64,000 nt of DNA from Alistipes sp. (GTDB lineage Bacteria > Bacteroidota > Bacteroidia > Bacteroidales > Rikenellaceae): contig JAFSBY010000028.1 of the NCBI GenBank assembly GCA_017437045.1, positions 62,001 to 126,000 of the forward strand, written 5' to 3'. This document shows, in pieces, positions 53,953 through 61,768 of the stretch (its first letter is position 1; each line of letters starts with the position of its first letter). A program made the position numbers and the translations under genes. The notes under the pieces were generated by a model. It did no database searches and had not been told where the DNA came from. It worked only from the letters and a program-made list of their open reading frames with translations.

Positions 53953-56016
53953 TTATCTGAGCGTGTTGAACATATCTCCGGTCGATTGCATGGCCGAATT
54001 GCCACCGCCAAAGCCGCCGAAGCCGCTGCTACCGTGGTTGTGGCCATCATCGTTCTTCTTCTTACCCTCCTTGAGTCGTTTCTCGGCCTCACGCTCCAGA
54101 CGCTGCATTTCGCGCTCGTCGAAGAGGCGTTGCAACGACTGCATCGTCACCGGGGCAAAGACGCGATCGACGTCAATCGTCAGCTCCATCTCCCAATTGG
54201 CCTTCGTTGCAAAGATCGTCTCGCCCTCCTCATTGACATAGAGCTCCGACCGCTCGGGCTGGCGACGCTCCACCACATTGCCCGTATCCCACTTGCCGTT
54301 GCCGTTCTTATCCTCAATCAGGCGCACCTGAATCTCACCCGGCTTGACATAGTTGAACTGCACGAAACCATCGGCCGGCTTCACGCCCCGCTTCTCCTGC
54401 TGCATGCGTCCCGAGGCATCGAGCTGCTGCACGACATAGGTTGCTTGGGGATCTTGCCCCGTCAGTTTCACCTTCAGGACGGCAAACTTCGCAGGATCAT
54501 AGACCGTATATTTTCCGATAATCGTATCGTTCTGCTCCCCGGCCACGTTGCGGATCGCCCCGGCCGGAATCGTCAGCGTATAGTTGCCACCGACCTCCCA
54601 ATTCGAGCGAATCTGATAACGGCGCAACTTGGCCGTATCGCGCACGAAGCTCACCTTGCGATCCTCGATCGTATTGTCCCCCAACGTACGTGTCAATAAG
54701 ACCGAAGCCGAATCCAGCTGCGTAATCGGATAGTCGAACTCCATCCACAGGTGCTCCTCGGGATTCACCTCACCCGAGAGGGGCAGATTGACCTTAAAGG
54801 GGTTCTCCTGCTTCGGCGGGGTGTACTCCTCACCGGCCGCCTCGGCACGTTTGCGCTCACGCTCCTGCTTCTCGCGCTCGCGTTCCTCCTCTTTCGACTC
54901 CACCTTGCGCCATGCCAGCTTCAATTTGGCCGTATCGAGCCGCAGCATGTTGGCCGTATCGTGCTTGTAATAGATCACCTCGCCCTTGATCGTGTCGGGC
55001 AACTGCTCGGGAGGCATGTTAAACCACAACGAAAGGGTATCCTTCCCGACCGTCTCATACTCAACAATGATCCGCTCTGCGGGGATCGAATCAAAGGTCA
55101 TCGACTCGATTTTCGGGTGTGCCGCTCCGAAGAAGAGCTGGGCGCGATGCTGCAACGGACGCTTCGAGTCCTGCAAGAGCTGACGACGGAAGGCCACATC
55201 GGTAAACATACGGAAGTAGAGCTGCGGCTCGGCCGTCACGTAGCGACGCAACGAGTCGTACCACATAGCAAAATCGGGCTGCTCGATCGGATTGATCGGC
55301 TCGTCCAGGAAGCCCACCTGATCCGAGGCCGGCTCATACATCTGGTTGTCATTCTTATCCTGAATGGCATAGACACGATAGCGGATCGGCTTGAGGTTCT
55401 GTGCGATAAAGACACCATTGGTCTCGGCACGGCCAATCTGCTTGGGCTTAAACTTGAAGATCGTCGAGTCGTACTCCTTCACCTCGTCGATCGAATCGAC
55501 CGGGAAGAACCAGATGTAGCTCTTCGAGACCGAGTCGGCCTTGTAGCTGTCGGCCGTATAGCCCGAAACGATCATCGAGTCGATCTCGGGGCCGGTCGAG
55601 AAGACATAACGCATCGAATAGAGCGGATTGCCCTCGTTGTTATCGCGGATCGCGCTGCAGAAGTTGAGCGAATAGGTCGTATTCGGCTCTAACGTATCGC
55701 GCAACTGCACCACAATGCCACGACCGCGCTGCGTGATGAGCGGTTTCTTCTTCATGGCCGGCGAGGTGAAGAACTCCTTCTGCTGATCCTTGATCTGCAC
55801 ATACTCATCAAACTCGATGTAGATGCGCTCGTGGTTGGTCAGCGGGCGGTTGGTCGAGAAATTATCGGGCGTCAGGCGAATGATCACCGGAGGTAACGAA
55901 TCCTTCGGTCCGCCCGTAGGCGTTCCGATCGTCGCACATCGGCTCAAGAAGGCGGTCACGAAGAACAAGGCCACCGCGACCTGTAACAAGGCTGTATCTC
56001 TATATCTGATCTTCAT
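53953..56016 (-). CDS. Ig-like (SbsA-type) domain lipoprotein
   Basis: 687 residues. N-terminus with a membrane stretch ending FLSRCATIGTPTGGPKD; the CATIGTPTGGPKD motif with the preceding Cys is typical of this conserved Bacteroidetes lipoprotein family. Residues about 40-140 form the SbsA_Ig-like domain (PPVIIRLTPDNFSTN ... TYSLNF). Several further beta domains follow, with a coiled, Glu/Arg-rich linker (EEREREKQERERKRAEAAGEE) in the middle and a glycine-rich tail (GFGGFGGGNSA). Periplasmic or outer-membrane; function unknown. Also resembles proteins near cell-envelope gene clusters. Confidence 0.78.
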   Translation of the reverse strand: MKIRYRDTALLQVAVALFFVTAFLSRCATIGTPTGGPKDSLPPVIIRLTPDNFSTNRPLTNHERIYIEFDEYVQIKDQQKEFFTSPAMKKKPLITQRGRGIVVQLRDTLEPNTTYSLNFCSAIRDNNEGNPLYSMRYVFSTGPEIDSMIVSGYTADSYKADSVSKSYIWFFPVDSIDEVKEYDSTIFKFKPKQIGRAETNGVFIAQNLKPIRYRVYAIQDKNDNQMYEPASDQVGFLDEPINPIEQPDFAMWYDSLRRYVTAEPQLYFRMFTDVAFRRQLLQDSKRPLQHRAQLFFGAAHPKIESMTFDSIPAERIIVEYETVGKDTLSLWFNMPPEQLPDTIKGEVIYYKHDTANMLRLDTAKLKLAWRKVESKEEEREREKQERERKRAEAAGEEYTPPKQENPFKVNLPLSGEVNPEEHLWMEFDYPITQLDSASVLLTRTLGDNTIEDRKVSFVRDTAKLRRYQIRSNWEVGGNYTLTIPAGAIRNVAGEQNDTIIGKYTVYDPAKFAVLKVKLTGQDPQATYVVQQLDASGRMQQEKRGVKPADGFVQFNYVKPGEIQVRLIEDKNGNGKWDTGNVVERRQPERSELYVNEEGETIFATKANWEMELTIDVDRVFAPVTMQSLQRLFDEREMQRLEREAEKRLKEGKKKNDDGHNHGSSGFGGFGGGNSAMQSTGDMFNTLR

Positions 56017-56045
56017 AGTTGATCTGCTGCATCTTTAGGCTATTC

Positions 56046-57008
56046 TTATTCGCTCTTGGGCGTCGTATCTTCCGGTTCCGGCTCCAGGTCGGGATTGACG
56101 ACACACCATCCATTTTCGTTCTGCTTCCACAACTCGTTCTGCCACAGGCGGAAAACAACCGAGTAGGTGGGGCTTTCACCCTCCAGATCGGGTCGTTGCT
56201 CGGTGTAGGCATAACGGCCATGGGTACGATCTACGGCCACGATCATAATCGGCGAACGATCAACCGTCATCCGATAACGGATCGGATCGTCGGTTTGGTA
56301 GGCGTTGTATTCGGGCAAGGTGCGGGTCTGCGACGGATCCCGCTCCGAGGTGATGATACCACCCACGGCATCCTCATAGGAGCGCACCTTCCACAACGTG
56401 GTATCGGCCGCAAAGGCGTAGATCTTCATGTTGTTGATCACCTCCTGCTCATCGCCCCCCTCGACCGACTGCGCCGAGGCCTCTACAAAGGTCTCCAACT
56501 TGGGCAGCGGCGCATAATAGGGGTTATAGAAGCTCCAAGCCCCCTCTTTGTAGGCCGTCGTCTCCTTCCACGGCTTGAAGATCAGCGTCACATAGAGTCG
56601 CCCGACCGAGGGTTTCATCGTCTGCTGCGTGTAGGCATAGAGGCGATTCAACGGATCGACCACCACAATCATCGTCTCGGCATCGGGCAGGCGCAACTCG
56701 AAACAATCGCTCACCTCCGTACCGGCATACGGCTCGGCCACGCCATAGGGGCTGGCGATCTTCTGGGTCGGATCCTCCTTCGAGGTGATGATACCCTCCA
56801 GCGCATCGTCGTACGAGGCGATGGTCCAAAGCGTCGTATCGGCCTCAAACGAGTAGGCCGTGAGCGATGTGAGCTGTTCGCCCAGGTCGCCCGAGGTATA
56901 TTGTGCCATCCCCTTGATGACATAGCTGTTACCGGTCTCCTCCGATTTGAGGCACCCGCTCATCAGCCATGCCACCAACGTGGCTACGATCAATGTACAG
57001 TATCTCAT
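56046..57008 (-). CDS. Lipoprotein with two duplicated domains
   Basis: 320 residues. Lipoprotein signal MRYCTLIVATLVAWLMSGC. The mature protein is an internal duplication: residues about 50-150 and 190-300 each contain F.ADTTLW, a SY.DA..GIIT segment and S..DP.Q, followed by MIVxVDxxxxxYAYT.Q. A third shared part (LIFKPWKE vs VVFRLWQN) closes each repeat. The family is not recognised; a surface or periplasmic two-domain binding protein is likely. Acidic C-terminal tail EPEPEDTTPKSE. Confidence 0.75.
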   Translation of the reverse strand: MRYCTLIVATLVAWLMSGCLKSEETGNSYVIKGMAQYTSGDLGEQLTSLTAYSFEADTTLWTIASYDDALEGIITSKEDPTQKIASPYGVAEPYAGTEVSDCFELRLPDAETMIVVVDPLNRLYAYTQQTMKPSVGRLYVTLIFKPWKETTAYKEGAWSFYNPYYAPLPKLETFVEASAQSVEGGDEQEVINNMKIYAFAADTTLWKVRSYEDAVGGIITSERDPSQTRTLPEYNAYQTDDPIRYRMTVDRSPIMIVAVDRTHGRYAYTEQRPDLEGESPTYSVVFRLWQNELWKQNENGWCVVNPDLEPEPEDTTPKSE

Positions 57009-57017
57009 GGTCTCAAA

Positions 57018-57527
57018 TTATGCTTGTTTATTCGCTTCGCGTGTACGCAACGCCGAAAGCATCTCCGCAACGGTCTGTCCCGTCTCGGGATGCACCATCT
57101 GGCGCATGATCTCATGGAGCGGAACGAGTGCAAACTCACGCTCCGGCAGGTGGGGATGCGGCACCACCAACCGCTCCGAATGGATCACCTCGGCGCCATA
57201 GAAGAGGATGTCGATGTCAATCGGCCGTCCTACGTAGCAGGCACCCGTCGCAGCCTTCTCTTGTGCCTCGGCAGCCCGATCACGCCCCAAATCCAACTCA
57301 ATCTGCTGGATCGTATCGAGCACTTCGATCGGCGAAAGATCGGTCGAAACCTCCAACGCTTGGTTGAAGAAGGTCTGCTCATCCTCAAAGCCCCACGGAA
57401 GGCTTTCATAGCGATTCGAACAGCGCATAACAGCTCCCACACGCTCGTTGATGAGCTGTTGAGCCTGCTGCAACGTGCGTTTCACGTCGCCTCTGTTTCC
57501 TCCCAAAAGTAATGCTACGCGTGCCAT
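57018..57527 (-). CDS. folK: Hydroxymethyldihydropterin pyrophosphokinase
   Basis: 169 residues. Transfers pyrophosphate from ATP to 6-hydroxymethyl-7,8-dihydropterin in folate synthesis. The signature RPIDIDILFYG (101-111, with D104 and D106 binding Mg) and the N-terminal LLLGGNRGD are present, as is the pterin loop SLPWGFEDEQTFFNQ. Start ATG at 57527. Adjacent to holB-like delta prime and a lipoprotein gene, with which it has no known functional tie. Confidence 0.95.
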   Translation of the reverse strand: MARVALLLGGNRGDVKRTLQQAQQLINERVGAVMRCSNRYESLPWGFEDEQTFFNQALEVSTDLSPIEVLDTIQQIELDLGRDRAAEAQEKAATGACYVGRPIDIDILFYGAEVIHSERLVVPHPHLPEREFALVPLHEIMRQMVHPETGQTVAEMLSALRTREANKQA

Positions 57528-57538
57528 ATCTCTCTACT

Positions 57539-58684
57539 TTACAGGTGTTTTATCATTTTACTTACCGCCAACGCAAAGTGCGTAAAGACGATGGTCGGAT
57601 TGCCATTCTGGTTGATCTGGGCAGCAGCCGTCTCAATCTGGGCAACGATCGGCTCCACATTCTCCGGCCCTACAAAGGGGGCAAACTTCCGGCAGAAGGC
57701 CAACTCCTCACCCCACAGGTAGGAGATCCGCTCAATGCCGGCATGGAGCATAAAGCTCTCGCGCAGGAGCCGCGCAGCATCACGCAACAGGGCCCGCTGC
57801 TGCTCCCGCGAAAGTTGTGCCACCTCCTCGGCCCAGCCGATCAGTTCGAGGTGCTTATCGTTGTAGCTCAAACGCATCAGCTGGCAGAAGAGCTCGAAAT
57901 TCTCGTGCCGTTGTGCATCGCTCTCCCCCGCCATCAGGTGGCGCAGCTCCAGCAGATCACCCGAGGCCAGGCGTGCCATGTTGCGCGCCTGCACAGGATC
58001 CTCGACCCCCTCTTGGCGTGCCAACTGCTCCAACACTTCTGCTCCGATACGCCCCACGGCCACCTCCTGCGTACGCGAAAGGATCGTCGCCAACAGCCGT
58101 GTCGGCTGTTCCGAGACGAGCAGGAAGAGGGTCTTCTCCCACGGCTCCTCCAAGATCTTGAGGATCTTGTTAGCCGCCTCCTCGTTCATCGTCTCCGGCA
58201 GCCAAATCAGCATCGCCTTGTAGTCGGCCTCAAAACTCTTGAACGAGAGTTTGCGGATGATCGTATCGGCCTCACGCGCCGTGATCAACCCCTTGAGCGT
58301 CTTACCCAGATCGAGGCGATCATACCAATCGGCCGGTGAGAAATATCCCTGCCGCTCGGCAAAGAGCGCACGAAAGGCCGGCAGAAACTCGTCCGAGAGG
58401 ATCACCTCGCCCGACTTCTTACCCTGTTTATTGACCGGGAAGACCAAATGCAGGTCGGGATGTGCCAACGCTGCAATCTGGCGGCAGTTGGGACATTCGC
58501 CACACGAATCGCCTCCGGCACGGTGCTCACAACACAGATACTGGAAGTAGGCGATGGCCAACGGCAACGTACCGGCCCCCGCACTACCCGTAAAGAGCAG
58601 GGCGTGGCTCACACGACCACTCTCGATGGTCTGTACGAGCCTTTTTTTCAGCTCCTCATGTCCGACAATATCCTTAAACTGCAT
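57539..58684 (-). CDS. DNA polymerase III subunit delta prime
   Basis: 381 residues. AAA+ clamp-loader subunit of the DnaX complex. The P-loop position reads GSAGAGTL (33-40): the Walker Lys is replaced by Thr39, consistent with a non-hydrolysing delta prime. Zinc module C51/C52, C61, C64 and C67. The clamp-loader box with SRTQEVAVGR (the SRT arginine finger) and LLVSEQPTRLL are present. The length fits Bacteroidetes delta prime rather than DnaX tau/gamma, which would retain the P-loop. 11 bases upstream of folK. Confidence 0.88.
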   Translation of the reverse strand: MQFKDIVGHEELKKRLVQTIESGRVSHALLFTGSAGAGTLPLAIAYFQYLCCEHRAGGDSCGECPNCRQIAALAHPDLHLVFPVNKQGKKSGEVILSDEFLPAFRALFAERQGYFSPADWYDRLDLGKTLKGLITAREADTIIRKLSFKSFEADYKAMLIWLPETMNEEAANKILKILEEPWEKTLFLLVSEQPTRLLATILSRTQEVAVGRIGAEVLEQLARQEGVEDPVQARNMARLASGDLLELRHLMAGESDAQRHENFELFCQLMRLSYNDKHLELIGWAEEVAQLSREQQRALLRDAARLLRESFMLHAGIERISYLWGEELAFCRKFAPFVGPENVEPIVAQIETAAAQINQNGNPTIVFTHFALAVSKMIKHL

Positions 58685-58696
58685 CTCTTCTGTTTT

Positions 58697-60163
58697 TTAT
58701 CGTTTCAACACCCGACGCACCATTGCCCGCAGGTCAATGTGCTCACGGCGCACCAAATAGGCACAATAGGCCACAAAGATCACCAGATGGATCGCATAGC
58801 CCACGATCGGTTGTCCTACCAACTCGACCAGATACTCCGCGCCAAAGAAGGCAGCCACCGCAACGGCCACATACTCCACCATGCGCGGCCAATCGTAGGG
58901 GGTCGGGTAGAAGCGTTGGTTCAGATAGAGGCTCACGGCCACCATCGTCGCCTCACTGGCCAAACGCACCCAGGCGGCACCGTAGTATCCCATCACGGGG
59001 ATCAAGGCTACACCTGCCCCCAACGTCACCACCAGACCGGCCAACGTCACCACAATCGAAAGCGAAGTACGCTCCTCGCGTTTGTACCAGAACGAAAGGT
59101 TCAACCACACACCGGCCAGCACATTACCGGCCAACACCACCGGCAGGATGTAGATACCCTCGCGGAAATCGCGTCCGACAATCAGTGCAAACAGATCGCG
59201 GAACTGCGCGATGGCCAGGAAGATCACCATCGAGGCCATCAGGTAGTATTTCAAGGCCGCCGCATTCATCTCCTTGAACTCCTCCTTCTTGAAATTCTGC
59301 AGGAAGAAGGGTTCGGCCGCCAGGCGGTACATCTGGTAGAAGAGCATCATCACCACCGCGATCTTCGTGATGGCACCATAGATGCCCAACTGCGCCATCG
59401 ACCCCTCGGGAACCAGATATTTGATCAGTTGGCGGTCGATAAACTCGTTGGCCGTACCGGCCAATCCACCCAGCAACAACGGCAACGAATAGGCCAAAAT
59501 CCGCCCCAGCAGTCGCCAATCAATCTTCGGAGTAACCCAGCCCACCGAAACCAGGATAAAGCCCAGGGCCACCAACGAGGCGACAAAGTTGGCCACCAGC
59601 ACCCAGCCCACGCCAAACGAATCGGCAAAGAGGCCGAGCAACCCAAAACCAACCGCCAGGGCCACATTGACCACCACGCTGGCCAACTTCACCCCCACAA
59701 AACGCATCGCGCGCCCCTCTTGACGCAACCGCGAGAAGGGGATGGCCGTCACCACATCGAGCAAGACGATGGCTGCCACCCAGACGACATAGTCCGGATG
59801 GGCCACATAGGCTTCGCCCATCCAGGCCGAGACCTCATCCCGCAGCAACACCACCCCTCCGAAGAAGAGCAACGCTGCCACGATCGTCGTGCCCCAGGTC
59901 GTCGCAAAGAGGCGACGCTTGGCCCCCGCGACATCGCCACCGGCCGCCTCGGCTTTAGCCGCAAAGCGGAAATAGCTCGACTCCATGCCCATCGTCAGCA
60001 GGGTCAAAGCCAGCGGAATCAGGGCGTAGATGTCGGTCACGATGCCATAGGTCTCCTGCCCAAACAGACGGGTATAGTAAGGCGTGAGCAGGTAGCTCAG
60101 GAACCTCACCAGAATCGTACTGATTCCGTACACCGCTGTCTGTTTTGCCAATTTTTCGAGCAT
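58697..60163 (-). CDS. Polysaccharide flippase, Wzx/MATE-like
   Basis: 488 residues, about 14 hydrophobic segments. N-terminal signature MLEKLAKQTAVYGISTILVRFLSYLLTPYYTRLF and the later phrase LLLGGLAGTANEFIDRQLI are typical of lipid-linked oligosaccharide flippases (MOP superfamily). Might flip a capsule, O-antigen or other undecaprenyl-linked glycan. No glycosyltransferase is nearby. First gene of the long operon, with a TATCTTTG promoter box at 60190-60183. Confidence 0.9.
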   Translation of the reverse strand: MLEKLAKQTAVYGISTILVRFLSYLLTPYYTRLFGQETYGIVTDIYALIPLALTLLTMGMESSYFRFAAKAEAAGGDVAGAKRRLFATTWGTTIVAALLFFGGVVLLRDEVSAWMGEAYVAHPDYVVWVAAIVLLDVVTAIPFSRLRQEGRAMRFVGVKLASVVVNVALAVGFGLLGLFADSFGVGWVLVANFVASLVALGFILVSVGWVTPKIDWRLLGRILAYSLPLLLGGLAGTANEFIDRQLIKYLVPEGSMAQLGIYGAITKIAVVMMLFYQMYRLAAEPFFLQNFKKEEFKEMNAAALKYYLMASMVIFLAIAQFRDLFALIVGRDFREGIYILPVVLAGNVLAGVWLNLSFWYKREERTSLSIVVTLAGLVVTLGAGVALIPVMGYYGAAWVRLASEATMVAVSLYLNQRFYPTPYDWPRMVEYVAVAVAAFFGAEYLVELVGQPIVGYAIHLVIFVAYCAYLVRREHIDLRAMVRRVLKR

Positions 60164-60182
60164 AGTGATCCAATCTATCCTG

Positions 60183-60190
60183 CAAAGATA
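60183..60190 (-). promoter_or_regulatory. -7 box of the ten-gene minus operon
   Basis: TATCTTTG on the minus strand, 20 bases before the flippase start; short leader. Confidence 0.6.
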
Positions 60191-60308
60191 GTAAAAAGTG
60201 GTGATAAACCACCGCTCGCGCGTAAGAATTGCTAAAGCAATTCCAAAACAGCCCTAAAACAGCCCTATTTTTGACCTCAAAAGAGGCTATCAACCGGGCC
60301 CAAAAGCA

Positions 60309-60347
60309 CAAAAAAAGCACCCCCGCCAGAGCCTCTCTGACGGGAGT
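60309..60347 (-). terminator. Terminator of the orphan plug gene
   Basis: 13-bp stem with two G-T pairs (60319-60347) followed by CTTTTTTTG on the minus strand. Confidence 0.82.
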
Positions 60348-60385
60348 GTTAAATTTGGGTGCCCCCTCTAAAAGGGACTAAACCT

Positions 60386-61087
60386 TCAGGGTTTTAACTT
60401 CAGACCTACGGTCTCGGCACTCTTCGTGCGCACCACGATGGCACCGTTTCCTCCTCGTGAGCCATACATGTTGCCACTCTTCATCACGATAACGTAGGCC
60501 ACCTGGTTCAGATGGATATGATCGATCGACGGCACCACAATCTCGTCCACCACATAGAGCGGGGTCAGATCGGCCGCCTGACCACTGCCACGAATATCGA
60601 CCACATAGGTCCCCTTTTCGTCGTCATACGAGATATTCAACCCCGGGATCATACCCGAAAGAGCCGACAAGATGTCGGTGCAACCCGTGCGCATCAGCTC
60701 CTCGCCCGTGATACGGCTGTCGTAACCGGCATATTCGCGCTGTTTGACATAGCTGAAGCCATAATCGAGTAACGAGGGCGTCTCCTCGCTCTCGAATTTC
60801 AAATCGGGCAAGACACGCACCGTAAGGGTCGTTTTTCCAGCCACAGGCACCTCATAGGTGTGTTTGTTGTAGCGGATGCGGATCGTATCATCGGGATTGA
60901 CATTCGTCAGACCAAAACGCCCCTGCTTATCGCTCTGCGTATAACGATCCTCGTTGACATAAACACGAGCTCGACGGATCGGCTTCCCCTTTCCATCCAG
61001 CAGCAATCCATTGAACGGAACAGCCTCTTGAGCCAATGCCGACAACGTAAGCATCAGCCCACCAAGCAACATCATAAAACTCTTCAT
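60386..61087 (-). CDS. Orphan TonB-plug-like protein without a barrel
   Basis: 233 residues. Signal peptide MKSFMMLLGGLMLTLSALA. Residues about 25-95 form a CarboxypepD_reg-like domain (FNGLLLDGKGKPIRRARVYV ... KHTYEVPV); about 115-225 form a SusC-like plug (ILSALSGMIPGLNISYD, VVDIRGSGQAADLTPLYVVDEIVV, GSRGGNGAIVVRTK). It then stops, with no beta-barrel: normal SusC proteins are about 1000 residues. Own promoter (61124-61117) and terminator, so not a truncation of the neighbouring genes. It might act as a periplasmic decoy, a TonB partner, or a regulator; no experimental analogue known to me. Confidence 0.78.
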   Translation of the reverse strand: MKSFMMLLGGLMLTLSALAQEAVPFNGLLLDGKGKPIRRARVYVNEDRYTQSDKQGRFGLTNVNPDDTIRIRYNKHTYEVPVAGKTTLTVRVLPDLKFESEETPSLLDYGFSYVKQREYAGYDSRITGEELMRTGCTDILSALSGMIPGLNISYDDEKGTYVVDIRGSGQAADLTPLYVVDEIVVPSIDHIHLNQVAYVIVMKSGNMYGSRGGNGAIVVRTKSAETVGLKLKP

Positions 61088-61116
61088 AGCCTTCTATTTT
61101 ATCGACAAATGATGTA

Positions 61117-61124
61117 CAAATATA
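61117..61124 (-). promoter_or_regulatory. -7 box for the orphan plug gene
   Basis: TATATTTG on the minus strand, 29 bases before the start. Confidence 0.6.
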
Positions 61125-61195
61125 GCTAAATCACCCGTTATGCACAATATTTCGGGGGTCAAACACCCAAATCCGAAGGTCAAACGACTCCCTCT

Positions 61196-61753
61196 CTACT
61201 CCTCTTTGTAAAGATCTATTTCGCCACGCTCGACCTTCCCGTGCAGGGCAGCCAACTCGGCCACCACAGGCGAGATAAACTCCAACGTATCCTTCACGGC
61301 GGGGTGCTCCTGCTGCCCCTTGATGCGATAGAGCATCACGGCATAGAGGGCGCGAAAGGCCAACTCCGTGTCATTCATGCCCGGATTACCCAACACGGCG
61401 CGCAGTTTCGGCAACTCCGGCTCAAGGCGTGCTACTACCGTACGATAATGCTCTCCGGCCGGCAACTTCATCAGACGCAGGTGCAGATCATGCAGGTCGT
61501 TGATCAGATGCAACGTATGCTCCAGGTGGCCCTTCTCCTCCTTGCCCTCCTCACGCAGCAGGTTGGCAATGTCCATATACCAGATCAGAAAGGCCGACTT
61601 CTGCTGCTCGTCCAACTCCTTTCGCGGGGCTATCAACGTGGCATAGACCGCTTCGGGGCTGAACTGCATCGCCCGCAGCAGATCCTCCAACTGCCACAGA
61701 TAGAGGATGTATTCGGCAATATTCTCCTTGCGTTTTGTCAGTGCTATATCCAT
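61196..61753 (-). CDS. DUF4924 family protein
   Basis: 185 residues, all helical and soluble, no signal peptide. The family start is KRKENIAEYILYLWQLEDLLRAMQF; later helices include WYMDIANLLREEG, HTLHLINDLHDLHLRLM and FRALYAVMLYRIKGQ. Widely conserved in Bacteroidetes with unknown function. Encoded 15 bases downstream of the PiT transporter, so probably in the same transcript. Confidence 0.85.
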   Translation of the reverse strand: MDIALTKRKENIAEYILYLWQLEDLLRAMQFSPEAVYATLIAPRKELDEQQKSAFLIWYMDIANLLREEGKEEKGHLEHTLHLINDLHDLHLRLMKLPAGEHYRTVVARLEPELPKLRAVLGNPGMNDTELAFRALYAVMLYRIKGQQEHPAVKDTLEFISPVVAELAALHGKVERGEIDLYKEE

Positions 61754-61768
61754 ACAAACCGTTCGCTT

